Assembly: GCF_000150955.2 (NCBI RefSeq)
Contig: NC_011688.1
Location: forward strand, 1-64,000
Direction of reading: 5' to 3'
Length of the DNA: 64,000 nt
From: Phaeodactylum tricornutum CCAP 1055/1
Taxonomy: Eukaryota; Bacillariophyta; Bacillariophyceae; Surirellales; Neidiaceae
Of the stretch, positions 31,972 to 43,778 are shown piece after piece. Under the pieces are notes generated by a model, which had not been told where the DNA came from, did no database searches, and was given only the letters and a program-made list of their open reading frames with translations. Made by a program: the position numbers and the translations under genes. The number at the start of each line of letters is the position of its first letter. Within the stretch, counting starts at the first letter, position 1.

Positions 31972-33853
31972 ATGCCGAACGAGATCAAAATGGGCAATAC
32001 AACCAAATCTTCCTACCAGTCCATCGTGATTAGCGATGAATTAAAGACGACAGAGATCCATGCTATAAAACGAAATCAAGAACAGATACGCAACGGAGTT
32101 TTCGACGTGAGCGTAATTGAAAGCGGATACAGCAGTCAGAATCCGTACAGTTCACCGAGTAACGAGCAAGACGATCTACTTACACAGTGCTTCAGGTTGT
32201 TGGGGTTCGATTGCAACCCACTCGTCGTAAATGAAGGCGGAAGAAATTCGGCGTCGGCAGATCTTCGCTTGGCTATGCTGTCAAACTTCTCTACAGCCTA
32301 TAACACTGTAAGCATCAGTCTCGCCTTGGCAATCTTACGGAACGTTCGTCCAGTAACTAAAACGAGCAACCAAGCGTTTTGCTCTTCGGCACTTATTGGA
32401 GGTATGATTGTTGGGCAATTACTTGGCGGCACTATAGGAGATGTAGTGGGACGGCATAGAGCAATGAGTCTTGTCATGCTCCTTCAAATTGTAGCAGCGA
32501 TAGGTTCAGCACTCTCGTGTTCGTTGTTGATGTGTGGTCGTGAAATTGATCTGTATCATACGTTGACGGGTACGTATCGAGTAAAGTTACTCCGTTACAT
32601 AAGTTTACCAATGTAAGGACCCCACACTAACCTCCCTTTACTCGCAAAACGTCAGCCTGGCGTTTCTTGCTTGGAATAGGCTGTGGTGGAGTTTATCCTT
32701 TGGCGGCTACCATGACGGCAGAATCCACCCATTGCTCGCAGAAACGCGCCAAGCTAGTAGCACTAACTTTTTCCATGCAGGGTTTTGGGTACTTGGCTGT
32801 GCCTTTAATAGCGTGGCTACTGGTCGCCGTTCTCGGGGAAGGTTCGAACATTTCTTGGCGGGTCCTACTCGCTCTTGGCTGTGCCCCAGGTATTGTGCTA
32901 TCGATTGCGCGAACGCAGCGAACACATTCTCTACAAAAGAGACCAATAAGAACGAACGATTTCTCATCGACGGCACGTCCACGAACCGCTCCTGTTTCGA
33001 TACAAGATGCAGTTATGAAGGAACCCGATCTGTTCAGGAAACTTCTTGGAACCAGCGGATGCTGGTTTCTTTTTGATGTGATGTTTTACGGCAACACGAT
33101 TTTTCAGCCTGTTGTCTTGTCTGCCGCCTTCGGACCCGCTGAAACTGTATCAAAAGTAGCGCAAGATACACTGTTGATCAATGCCATGGCATTTCCAGGT
33201 TATCTCGCAAGCATTGTTTTGATCGGGCGCCAAAGTCCAAAATTTGTTCAAGCTCAAGGATTTTTGCTAATGGGTTTCATTTACACAGCAATCGGCTCCT
33301 TCTTTGGTGAACTAGCCGGGAATCATTGTCTACTCCTAGGGGGATATGGGGCATCCTTTTTCTTTTCCAATTACGGACCCAACTCAACGGTACGTGTCTT
33401 GCGTCGTTTGAGGAGACAGAAGATCTTTGATAAATTTCTCACCGTATCGCCTCCTCTTGAGAGATACAGACCTACATGCTTCCATCCGTCACGTTCTCCC
33501 AAGCATGTAGATCAACTCTCAACGGTTTTTGCGCTGCTTGTGGTAAGGTTGGTGCACTGTTAGGGGCACTCTGCTTCATCCCGATTTTACATGTCTTTGG
33601 TGAGGCCTGGGTCATGTTTGCTTGTGCCGCAATTGCTTTCACTGGCTTTGTTTTGACGCTTCTTTTCGTAAACGAAGAGACAGATTCGTCCGAATCCCTG
33701 AAAGACACAGCAGATCATCTTTGTTGCTCCACTTTTGAAGACCAGCAAGGAATGGGGAACGAATCAATAGATTTGATTGTGACCCACGATCGCAATTTAC
33801 CTCTGAAAGTCGTGTTCAGCCGGCCCTCGCTCTTTGACTACTACGATGATTGA
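31972..33853 (+). CDS. MFS transporter, phosphate:H+ symporter (PHS) family
   Basis: Exons 31972-32569, 32656-33389 and 33470-33853 give 571 residues. Introns of 86 and 80 bp have GTACGT donors and TCAG/ACAG acceptors. An N-terminal cytosolic part of about 95 residues precedes 11-12 hydrophobic helices. Family marks are GQLLGGTIGDVVGRHRAM (loop 2-3 motif), GIGCGGVYPLAATMTAE (PHS motif GGDYPLSAxxxSE), DVMFYGNTIFQPVV and the C-terminal half LPSVTFSQACRSTLNG. Fungal Pho84 and plant Pht1 import phosphate with protons at the plasma membrane. The first residues of the PHS motif differ here (GGVYPL for GGDYPL), so another substrate is possible. Confidence 0.85.
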
Positions 33854-34158
33854 CAGTGAGCGTGTACATGTACCTATCTCAGCTTCGACCTCCTGGAACG
33901 AGGTACATGAACGATTCAACTTGGCCTCTTCCCATACATGGTTGACTTTCGATGTATAAAAATCTAAGCATGCTATAAAGGTACACGCGTCCATTGTTGA
34001 GATTAGAGAACTGGGAAAGAAGAATTTCTAATCATATGAGGAGAACAAGCTGTATTTTCGTTTATCTACTTGTAGGAATGACGCGAAAGAGTAGCGAATT
34101 GTTCCAACGGTAAACAAGAGTGTTGCTCTCCTCCTTGGTCGCAAGTAGCTCGGAATCT

Positions 34159-34890
34159 TTACAGGCCATAGTTCAACCGAAAGATATCGTTGTGCACATA
34201 GCTGAGAGCAAGAAACGGGTTGGCGTGGAAAGAGGAGAAGATGAGAGTGATCACTTGACAAAAAGCCACGCGAACGACGATGCATGCTCCTGATCGACCG
34301 TTTTCGAAGAACGATGGGCACTTACTATGCACCTGGCGCAGTTGACACGAGTTGAAACATTTCGCAAAAGTGCAGTGGATTGTCTCCGCCGATTTTAATG
34401 CTACCAGTAACGAAAATGAGAATGGCGTTGGGATTGCTTGACGGCTGCACGTCCGTGGACTTGACCGTATGTTGCACCTGCCCGGTTCCTTTCAGCTTGT
34501 TGATGATATTTTCCGGTCCTTGGAACTGTTGTCCTTCAAAAGACATCATCGAAGAAGGTTGCTGTGTATGTTGTTGGCATAGGAAAGGGAGAAACGAGTG
34601 AGAGACCACGAAATCGCACCAAAGGGGGAGCGGAGACGCAACCGAAGCAAACGGTTCGTAAAGCGGCATAGATCCAACTCAAGAGACACCGAAAGCACTT
34701 GATTCTTATCGTAGATGTACGAGAAGCAAACCATTACGTAAAAGATCTAGCACTGCGCATGCATCAAAGGCAAAACAGTGAGAGACCAGCGATCTATACT
34801 CACGAACAGACTAGCAAGGGAATCCACATTGGTGTCGAACGAATTGTAAAAGTGACCCACAAACGCCTGCGCGATTTCTTCAGCAGACAT
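34159..34890 (-). CDS. NTF2: Nuclear transport factor 2 (NTF2)
   Basis: Three exons, 34804-34890, 34326-34561 and 34159-34201, give 121 residues, close to the usual 124-127. Introns are 242 and 124 bp with GTGAGT and GTAAGT donors. The spliced protein follows NTF2 throughout: AEEIAQAFVGHFYNSFDTN, ASLFQPSSMMSFEGQQFQG, NINKL-type helix, VQPSSNPNAILIFVTGSI, and the ending YYVHNDIFRLNYGL. NTF2 carries Ran-GDP into the nucleus through FxFG nucleoporins. The last exon has only 43 nt, so it is easily missed by gene finders. The start ATG at 34888-34890 is the first to give the family N-terminus. Confidence 0.93.
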
Positions 34891-35752
34891 GATTGAATGT
34901 GAGCGGTGTATGGAAGGCAAACAGGTAGCAAAGAGAGTGTGCGCTGCACAGCCCATTAGAAATTTATGCAGTTGTCGACAATGCTGCAAACCACAAGACG
35001 AATCGAAGAGAAAGCGATACTCACTTGTCACAGTCAGTTCCTGGATGTATTTACATTAGCACAGAAGCCTCGTTGTACTGAGGATGCAAAGGAGGCAGCT
35101 TTTTTTCGCCAACAGTAACGGTAAATTGACGGAGAGACACCCGTTAGACGACGGTAAGCACTTGGGTACTCACACACAATACTAGACGTCCATTCAGACA
35201 AACGGGCACCACCAATCTCCCGGTATTTGACTGTGAGCGTGATATTGGACTCATCGAGTCCCGTTGAACCACCACGTGGAAGTTCCACGCAGCGGAAGAT
35301 TGTACAGCGATGTCCCCTGCCACACTGCCTCGTGATTGGTTGAAGTCGATCTTCGCTGGTGTTTGCCAATGGCCGTTACATCGGCAAGACATCCATGGCG
35401 TAAGTGTATCGCTGGCCTTGTGCTTTCAAACCCGTTGTCTATATCTATAGAGTTAATTCAGAAGGTAAGAGTAGTATGCATCGGCTCGTTTCGAAGTGCA
35501 GCTACATGCTGTAGCGCCAAGCGATGAAAGATGCCACGGGACCAAAACATTTTCCGGAGAGACCTGTGGAGTTGGGCTTGAATCGCTTTATTCGAATCGG
35601 CTCGCCAAACGGCTCAACGTCTTTCGGATGTCCATTTCGATGCCATTCGTGTGCATCATGACAACACTTCTGCTTACACAGGGAATCTCTACCACCGTCG
35701 CAGTTGTGCACTCCTCGTTTTGTCCTTTACGCAGTTTCACTATAACACCACA
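34891..35752. promoter_or_regulatory. Divergent region, NTF2 and secreted helical protein
   Basis: 862 bp without a supported coding gene. It has an exact TTGACTGTGA at 35227-35236 and a near-match TCACAGTCAG at 35028-35037. Minus-strand donor-like GTGAGT sites near 35018 and 35168, and an acceptor-like TTTGCAG near 34987, suggest that the NTF2 5' untranslated region is itself spliced. Two overlapping minus-strand frames (35034-35392) look weakly coding but I cannot assign them. Confidence 0.4.
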
Positions 35753-36289
35753 ATGGCAAGGCATATGAATCTGCGCGGCTCACTTCGATGGGTCTTTCTG
35801 ACCCTGGTACTGCTGCAAATTGCGTGTGTGCCGTCAGTTGTGGTAGGAGAAGGTGAACCCACTATGGGAGAAGAGGTTCAGGAACGAATGGAGGAAGCTA
35901 TGGATACGGCCGGAGGGTATGTGGAAGAAGCCTACGAAAGTGTTCAAGAATCAGTAGAAGAAACCATGGAACCTGTCGTAGAAAAGATCGACGAAGTTGT
36001 CGAAGAAACTAAAGCAAAGGTTGAAGAAGTCGTCCCAAAGAAAGAAACAAAAGCCTCCGAGGCGCTTGAGAAGATCAAGACCAAGGTGGCGGCAGCCATC
36101 GGTATTGTGGTCGACAAATCGAAGGAAGTTGCTGATCGCGCCAAATCCATGAGCAAACAGGACGCGAAAAAGGTCGCTGCTGCGGCTTTGGGAGTTTGGG
36201 GTGTTTCCGTTGGTGTCGGATGGCTAGCCCAAACAGTGGCTAAGGATGCACCTCCAGCACCGACCGCTGGCAAGAAGGGCCGAAAATAA
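35753..36289 (+). CDS. Secreted or ER protein with long amphipathic helices
   Basis: 178 residues from ATG 35753-35755. I chose this start because a classic signal peptide follows: MARHMNLRGSLRW, then hydrophobic FLTLVLLQIACVPSVVVG. The body (about residues 38-140) is made of 11-residue-like amphipathic helical repeats rich in Glu, Lys and Val (VQERMEEAMDTAGGYVEEA, VEETMEPVVEKIDEVVEE). It resembles apolipoprotein or LEA-type helices. Near the C-terminus, AAAALGVWGVSVGVGWLAQTVA could insert in a membrane, and the tail is GKKGRK. There is no enzyme motif. A lipid-surface or stress role is only a guess. It converges on condensin subunit 3. Confidence 0.75.
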   Translation: MARHMNLRGSLRWVFLTLVLLQIACVPSVVVGEGEPTMGEEVQERMEEAMDTAGGYVEEAYESVQESVEETMEPVVEKIDEVVEETKAKVEEVVPKKETKASEALEKIKTKVAAAIGIVVDKSKEVADRAKSMSKQDAKKVAAAALGVWGVSVGVGWLAQTVAKDAPPAPTAGKKGRK

Positions 36290-36617
36290 GTGACGTAAAC
36301 GGTTGCTTTTACCAGTAGAAATTGTGTGTACCAGAGAACCCTGCAACAACTCTGAATGTGCTAAACTATAGCCGATTGACAGTCAATGATGAATTTAGCC
36401 ATCTTCTCGAAGTAATTTACTGTTAGGCGCACTTGACCTTATTCAGCCTCAAATCGAGCGAGAAGACGGTCTGCTCATATCCACAGTCAATGTACCTTGT
36501 TTTCAAACTCGGTCCGGTAGATTGATGGTGTTTTATAGTTCTTCCGTGGACAGCGGCGAAAGCAACTCACTCTGACAGACGACTTAAATGTGCTTTCAGA
36601 TACAGTTCCCTTTACTC
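36290..36617. other. Convergent intergenic region
   Basis: 328 bp between two 3' ends. It holds the pseudo-palindrome TTGACAGTCAA at 36376-36386 and CCACAGTCAA at 36481-36490, both relatives of the recurrent 10-mer. Nothing else stands out. Confidence 0.4.
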
Positions 36618-39600
36618 TTAGTTTACGTAAGAAAGGGTAGCTCGATTGTTGGAAGTTACGGGGATTACGGCTGCAGGATCCCCCTTCAATGCGGTACTGT
36701 CCTGCCGAATCGAGTTCTCTTTTCCTACCTGCAGATCGCCCATTGCTTCCGTTAGGGATTCTTCGCCATCCGAGCTTTCTTCGCTATCAGGGATCTCGAC
36801 ACCGGCCAGTTTCTCCGTAAGCAAGTCCAACGCGCGAAGACACGTCGAGTCAGAGACTGCCATGGTCAGGTCTTCGACGGACCCCTTGAGCTTCACCAGT
36901 TCTATTGAACAAACTCGTCTCAAATCTAATTTGATGTTGCCCAAGTATTTGCAAAGCGCTCGTAGACCCGCCGCATTGAGATTGTCGTGACTAGCGTATA
37001 GAAAAGTGGCAATCTGAACTGCGGAAGAAAGTCCGACAGACGTGAGTGCCATGCATTCTTCGTCTTTCGCATTGTCAAGTTCCGTAGCACTTTTTGTCGA
37101 GTCTGCTTTGGCTACTCCTTCCTCTACCAAGGCGCAGACGAAATCAATCATTTTTACAACGGGCAGCGATTTGCCACGTGTTGTTTTTTGCGAGCGAGAG
37201 GAGAAAACCTGCAAGATGTGAGAAATGGAATTCAACAGAGCCTCTTGATAAACAGGACCACGACGAACGTATGCGGGAAAGAACACGCTCTGCAACTGTT
37301 GCCAACGAACGAGGCTCCCAATTTCCTTTGATTCCTCTTCGTGGTACTCTTCCTCCATTTCCCCAGTCGAAAGATTGGGGTCAAAGAATATGACCACAAG
37401 GTTGGCCAACCATGAGCTGTCCACAATTCGTCCCGACCATAAGAGCTTCGTTGCAACCTCTGCAGCTATAAAAGCCAAAGACGTATGATTGCCCGACCCC
37501 TTCGGAAGATTATCGAGCCAATAATGGACAACGTCTGAAATAGACACCATCTTCCCGTCTAACTCTTGAGTTTTTAAGACAACTGGGAATAGCGTAGCCC
37601 AATCCGAGAGGGCAAGCAAGGCTTGAGCGCGTATTTCGTCCGTCTCCACTTCGTTTGACGCCATGCGCAATATTAGTGGGAGGAATTGTTCCGAGATTGT
37701 GTCGACAGGGGTAAACAAACCGAGCTTGCCAAAGCAAGAAACGCCGAGTTGACGGATCAATAGATTCTCACTGGTTACAGCTGGGATAATATGAGTCGCC
37801 CAGGATGTTAAAGCATCGGGATTTGAACCAAATCCGGGAGACACACGTTCCAAGACTAGGCTGAGAATTGCAAGTATGCGCAAGTGATGCTGTTTTTGCA
37901 ACTCCGCGTGCTCTTGGCTCAGACGACTGAGTTCGGCAATTATTTCGCTGGTTGCGTCGACGAGATCTTTTTCGAGGATGCAAACGGAGTGTAGGGCTTG
38001 AACGCAGCCTTCGACAAGGTCGTCCGGTGTAACGACGGAACTGAGCATGCGTTTCATGACGGCAGTAAAGACTCGACGCGATCCTTCTTCCATCGAAGAC
38101 TTTGAAACGCACGTCGCTAGCTGTAAGAGCTGCAAGCAAATTGTGACGAGGCTATCCACCAAGCCGCCGTCCTCATCTTCGTACTGCTCACTAAGCACTG
38201 TCATGAGTTGGGCGGCGTGGTTCTCGACAACAGAGCAAAGAATGGGAACTTCAGGGATGATGAGGGAAAGCATGGCCTCAGCTCGAGAGTTTGATTGCGA
38301 TGTTTTGGTGTGTTGGACAGCTACACGAGCCCACAGTAACGCCTCTGGCGTCAAAACTTGTTCAGCATTTGCAATCACAAGGGAAGACGACGCGTTCACA
38401 TTCTCAACAAACGCACGTACTTCGGGTGGACTCATCGACAACTCTTCCAGGTACGCTGTAGGGTCCTTGGTCGCGTCTAGCAATAGTTTGACAACTTGAG
38501 CTGCCTCCTCTTCAAAATTCACCACGTCCAATCCACGAAGAAGTTCCAGTGGTTCGTATTTGACGGCTTTCATCCAAGCCTGGCAAACCATTTTGACGGT
38601 CGCGTCCCGCGTGGCAGTACAGCTGTAGATTGATGAAGACAAAAGGATGTAGCGGAGGTCAAGTGATTAGTACATAAGCAAGGTACGTCATGATCAGCTT
38701 GCGTGTCTGTCGTAGCACGTACCGCTTGGAAAGACCAGCTCGCACGAGCGCCGCTCGTTCGTGTGATTGCCAAGTGGAAACGGTAGAAAGCTTATGTAAG
38801 GCTGCAACTCGGACTTTAGGTTTCACGTCGGCAATTCGGGCAACAATGATATCCAATGTTTGGCCGTTTAGTGGCAGGCTTTCGAGAGCCTGCAGGCGAT
38901 TAGTAACGGACGGGTCGTGTTGGACACTCCACACCAAGGCAGTCCGCAAATCGGCATCATCAATGGTTCCGGTGAAGAATTGTTTAGCAGCGATAATGGC
39001 CGCGTTCCGAACTGACTGGGTCTTGTCCGTAAAGCGAGGCAGTACAGCCTGTGACGCCTGGTCGAGAAGACCGTGAAAAAGGTGCTGCGCTGAACTCTGC
39101 ATCCAGAATCCGACAAGATTCCCAATCAGTCGACAAGCAACGTTTCTAACGCGTTCTAATAGAACGTTGGAGAACTCAATTGCACGAGTCAACACCGAAA
39201 GTGAGGAAACGAGAGAGGTAGAAGCCAAGCAAGCAATAGCCTCCAACAAGGCGAAAACGGAGTCTTTCGTTGTTGCCGAAAGCTCTGCGGTGGAGACAAC
39301 CGTGTCTACGAAGGATACAAGTATGCATCCCAACTGGCTTTCCACGGAATCCTGATTCTTATCGGACTGGATCATGTCACTGGATGAAGCATCTCGGAAG
39401 CCCATTTTCTCGAGCGATCCCGTCACGACGAGTTCATTGAGCTTATCCCCAAATGAACGAGACAGCCTATCGAGCAACGCATCATTCTCCCCGCGGTTGT
39501 CCACAACAATAGCTTGTTGATAATTGTTCAAGTGCTCAAGAACCAGCTCATAGAGTGATTCGTCCATTATTTTACCAGTGATTACTTTGGGTACTGTCGG

Positions 39601-39627
39601 TGAATTCTGCACCATGGTGAGAATCAT
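36618..39627 (-). CDS. CAPG: Condensin complex subunit 3 (CAP-G/Ycg1)
   Basis: Exons 38723-39627 and 36618-38622 give 969 residues. The 100-bp intron (GTACGT, CTACAG) joins LSKR to CTATRDATVK. The protein is a HEAT-repeat solenoid. The first part holds SVRNAAIIAAKQFF, LRTALVWSVQHDPSVTNRLQ and KPKVRVAALHKLS. The Cnd3-specific part holds TRDATVKMVCQAWMKA, LLRGLDVVNFEEEA, and the C-terminal TDEIRAQALLALSDWATLFP. CAP-G is a HAWK subunit that binds DNA and the kleisin in condensin I or II during mitotic chromosome compaction. Two close ATGs exist (39625-39627 and 39613-39615). I used the first. The N-terminus is shorter than in yeast or human, so an upstream exon is possible. Confidence 0.88.
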
Positions 39628-40319
39628 CTGACTTTCAGTGTACAGAGGGTCAACATTCGATGAAGTCTGTCAACGATTTGAATTTTACTTCCGGGTGCGA
39701 ATAGAAAAGGCAACGGCTCTCCTCCAGAACTCGTGTCCGCTTAGGAGCTTTTATTTGAAAACCGCCGCGATTTAATTAAAGATACTAATCTTAATACAGC
39801 GATTGCTTGAGGAAGAATACATAGTAAATTTGAAAAGGACTACCAACCAAGAAAAAAATGTATTTATCGAGTTTGGTCGCGGTTACTAAAAAATCCCTGT
39901 TTGAATTGTCGTGTTCTCTAGGTTACCGTAGCGGCCGACGCATTTCAATGCGTTAGCAAATCTCTCCTTCCTATATATTCTGTACGACTCCGCCAAAATA
40001 GAAATTTCTTCACAATGCCGCGTAACTAACCGTATTCTGGAATCGCCCATGTCGGACAGGCGGAAGATTCCGGATTGGAGGATTTTCTCTCTTGTGTGCA
40101 AGAGTTGCCGCCGCCATCCTTGTGGGCTATAAACCCGAGTACGATTACCATTGACTTATACCGCGAGTCGGAACTCACATTCAACTCCCATAGTCAGTCA
40201 TTCCTTGCAGTTCCTGTCAATCCAGTCCTCTGGTTGTGAGTCCTTTGCTCGAGACATCACTTGCTTCCGCAAATATCCCTGACTGTTCATTCGCTTTCCA
40301 GTTGTGAACGAGTCTTTCG
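39628..40319. promoter_or_regulatory. Divergent region, condensin subunit 3 and type I membrane protein
   Basis: 692 bp with no supported gene. An AT-rich part spans 39750-39900. Frames on the minus strand at 39886-40101 are short and have no recognisable content. Confidence 0.35.
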
Positions 40320-41445
40320 ATGATGGTGAAAGTTATTAGGTCTCTTGGCCTATCGGTGGCATCGTTGTTTGCTGTACTGTTGTCGAGTAGCAGTCCTAGC
40401 GAGGCTTTTGTCCGCGGTAGCCATGGCGATGTTCCGAGCTCTTCCCATTCGGAACAAGCACGAGGTGAAACGATACCGTCCACTCGGAAGCTGTCATGTA
40501 ACATCGAAATTAACGACAACAGTACCGATGCAGGCAGTACCGGCGATACCACTAGCTTTACCTTTGACTATTACGTATCCGTGGGTGCCCGCGGTCCTGT
40601 ATCGGAGGACCTGGTACAAGCACTACAGCAGGATATCTTTAATGGCGCGCATTTTCAAGTTCTTTTGTGTCAGAACGATGAACCCGAATCAATTGCAACT
40701 ACGCAGAACGATACGACGGATGGTGGTGCTCGTTCGTTGCGGGAACTCGGCGTCAGCGACCTTACTATGGAAAGCTTCGAAATATCGGATTGTAAGTAGG
40801 CTCTCTCACATTGCGCAATACTCAAATGCCGCGGGCATTTGAGTTGTTTGTATTCACCTTTCGTGACCAGTTTCGATTCCGAAAACTTGGTTGACACGAA
40901 TTATGTACGTTTTGCTTCACCTCGTGGCTTGCTCATCAATAATATTTTCTCGTCCTCTATTTGCAGATTTATGTCCGGCCAACTTGCGCAGCATTGTGAA
41001 TCGTACGCTGACAACGGAGTGTGACGTGATGCGCGGCTCGATCCTCGTGACATTGCTAGAAACGGACAGTGTCGAGGATGCTGCGGCTACTATTCGATCT
41101 GGGATCTGGGATGCCGTTTCCCTTGATCTCGTTTTCAGTCGCTACGCTCCGCTCGTTACCTTTGTTGAATATTTAGGTGATTCCGTTAGTGGCGCGTTTC
41201 CCCAACCCGATTCACCCCTTCGTGATTTAGACGACGAAGATGGTCCGATTGTCGCCCTTAACGAGGGAGATCGGTCTGTCAGTGCGGACAGTGGCGGCAA
41301 CAATGGGCTCGCTATTGGTCTGGGTATTGGAATTACCGCCTTGGTCGCACTTGTCGGTTTAGCGGTCTATCACTCCAGACTACAGAAAGACCATGACGAA
41401 AGTACGATGGCGCATGATGCGGATGCGTCGACAGCAGTGGCTTAA
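40320..41445 (+). CDS. Secreted type I membrane protein, unknown function
   Basis: Exons 40320-40791 and 40967-41445 give 316 residues. The 175-bp intron (GTAAGT, TTTGCAG) joins EISD to YLCPANLRS. The architecture is a signal peptide (residues 1-30, SVASLFAVLLSSSSPSEAF), an extracellular part of about 225 residues with few cysteines and many Asp/Ser, a membrane helix (LAIGLGIGITALVALVGLAV), and a cytosolic tail of about 25 residues. The ectodomain has a duplicated theme: FDYYVSVGARGPVSEDLVQA and LVTLLETDSVEDAAATIRSG. No known domain is recognised. It is probably on the cell surface or an endomembrane. The start ATG has a second ATG directly after it. Confidence 0.75.
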
Positions 41446-41761
41446 AATCTTCAATCTAATGTAGCTTTCTTGTCGTGTCTGAATGATTGAAAAGTGAAAC
41501 ATTACATTATGATTTGGTTGTAACGGCACACAAAATTAAATCTTCAGCAGATGACAGTAGCTCTATTGACGAATCTCCCATATAAGTACGACAAAATATG
41601 CACGATCTAATCTTTACTGCTTCCGAGGCCTTTCTATCTTCGATCGTTTTCCAAAAATGACGGTTGGATGTTGTGCAGCCAAAGAAGACGTAGTTGTTCT
41701 CTCTCAATGCCCTGCCAGAGCGAAAACCCAGAGTGAAGGCTACGCTGATACGTAGTGACTG
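41446..41761. other. Convergent intergenic region
   Basis: 316 bp between the 3' ends of two genes. Nothing beyond short incidental frames is visible. Confidence 0.35.
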
Positions 41762-43217
41762 TTACAAAGGCTGATTGCTCTTCTTAGTAAATGGCATGTA
41801 GGAAAAGTCTTCGCCGTCGCTATCTTGCAGCGATGCAATGGTGCGCTTCAAAGAATCATCCGCCGGCAAAGAAATGTGAGGATCATTGAAGCAGGTATCT
41901 GTTGCTTTTTTATAGTTCATGGATGTGATGGATGGCTCCCCGACAATTTCCATGCTCAATCCAAATTCACTTCCACCAAGACGACGGCCACGCCGTCCAA
42001 TACTAGCCGACGCGCTGTCGCGGAAATCGGAAGCTTCTGAATGGAGTGCCGGTAGACGGATTTCGGGCGTGGAAATGACGTTGGAATCTGTACTGGAAAT
42101 TCGATTCTTGTATTGGTTCTTTCCTGTATTGGCATACGGGTTTGTCCGGTGAAAGGCAACCCTTGACGAGAGGCCGGTTGTAGAACGGCAGCCTGTCGTA
42201 GGAGTCACCGCGGCGGATGATTGCTGCGTCTTGGTGGAGTTCGTCGATCGAGATATCAGCTGAACGGTACCTGGTAGATAGAGAGAGATTTAGCGGTTAG
42301 AATTGCAAGCCCAGGGAACAGCCTGGTGTGGATCCCAATGATCCTAAGAATGTCGACTCACTCTTAAGAAGCTCTGGGACTGTCGCGGTCTCTCGAACTC
42401 TAGCGGTCTGCCATTCCAATTCACGCATTTGCGACTCCAAGGCGTCATTGTCTCCTTCGATCCTTCGTAGTTGCTCTTCAAGTCTCGTGCGACGATCACG
42501 GCGAGTGTCGGCATTGGTAAGCTGCTCTTGCCAGGCGATTCGAGCTATTTCACGGTTCTTTTGTGCCAAGTCCAAATCACTCTTCTTTGACTCATACTTT
42601 AAGAACAGTTCGTGAAGCTCTTCGTCGCCCTGGACGACTTCGAGACCCCATGAATCCGGATCCCGAATATCAAATTTGGAGTTCCGATACCGGGACCCGT
42701 ACGTTTGATGTCGTTGGTCGCCCACAAGATCAGTTCCCGATATCGTTTCCCCTTTTGCAGCAATCCATGCCCGGAGAGAGGCGTGTTGGATTCCCATGTG
42801 CTGTGCGCGTAGCTGCAGGCGTCGACAAGAATGACGAAAGTTCCTTGTTCGTTCGAGAAAGGCTTGCTGGGATTCCAACGTATCCTGACGGGCTGCTTCA
42901 AGTCGACGGGCACATACTTGGTTAGTCAACAGCGCTTCGGAATGACCTTTTTCTACCTGAAGTTGAGAATCCAAAGCGTCTTTAGTCCTTTGTTCCAATT
43001 GGATGAGGCTCTTTCCCGCTTCGTCTGTTTTTTCACACATCTTTTCTCGGTCTTCTCCCACATCCACTAGTTGCTGCTGGACCGAGTCTATTTCACGCAG
43101 TACACTGTTTTGTTGCCGACGAATCTCTTCGATGTGATTATTGAGGGCCGCAAATTTTTGCAACAGCGCCATGGCACCGTTGGAAGTGGCGTTGGCACCC
43201 TGCAAAGACGACGACAT
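41762..43217 (-). CDS. Coiled-coil protein, unknown function
   Basis: Exons 42362-43217 and 41762-42270 give 454 residues. The 91-bp intron (GTGAGT, CTACCAG) joins LLKS to TVQLISRS. Start ATG 43215-43217 (MSSSLQGAN). Residues about 15-130 and 205-285 are heptad-rich coiled coils (NSVLREIDSVQQQLVDVGED, RRTRLEEQLRRIEGDNDALE). Between them lies a conserved-looking segment with DIRDPDSWGLEVVQGDEELH. The C-terminal 170 residues are Ser/Thr-rich and probably disordered. The layout resembles ciliary or cytoskeletal CCDC proteins, but pennate diatoms lack flagella and I do not assign a family. Confidence 0.7.
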
Positions 43218-43778
43218 CGTGGGCACTTCAGGGCAATGACTCCAGCCACGATTCCACGAAGTTGTCCAGTGGAGCAATGATGGAGCGTGGAGCTTATTTA
43301 CTCCAATGCAACAAAGCTTCTTGTGAGAGTCACAGTCAATAAAATATGGAAAATCCTGATTTCACTGTTTTCGTCTTTTCCTCCTTTTTACAGTCAACAC
43401 AATTTACTGTTGCAGTTGTCCGTAATTGTCCGAACCAAGGTGATGCCAAAAAGCGGATGTGAAATCCGAAACAATTTGACTGTGAACGTAGACCAATTTA
43501 GGTCTGTGTACTAACGAATATATTTCAACCGGGAGAATCGAAATACACACGACCGGGGTTCATGTGGGTATACCAGCGTCTAATAGAGCAATTGACAGTG
43601 ACGTCTTTCCACTAGCTGTTTAAATCAGAGTCGTTTACAGTTAAGGTTTTGTGGCCACAATTTTCTATTGTATACTTGGTCAAATTTATAGCAAAGGATT
43701 GGCAGCAACTTTGGAAAGACTCGCAAATATCATAGTTCATTGGCAAATCATATTTGGGAAGTCGGCTCATGAGTATGC
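43218..43778. promoter_or_regulatory. Intergenic region with three exact copies of the recurrent 10-mer
   Basis: 561 bp upstream of the coiled-coil gene and downstream of ATE1. TCACAGTCAA occurs at 43330-43339, TTGACTGTGA at 43476-43485 and TTGACAGTGA at 43592-43601. A partial TTTACAGTCAAC lies near 43387. This is the densest cluster of the motif in the window. No gene is supported here. Confidence 0.55.
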
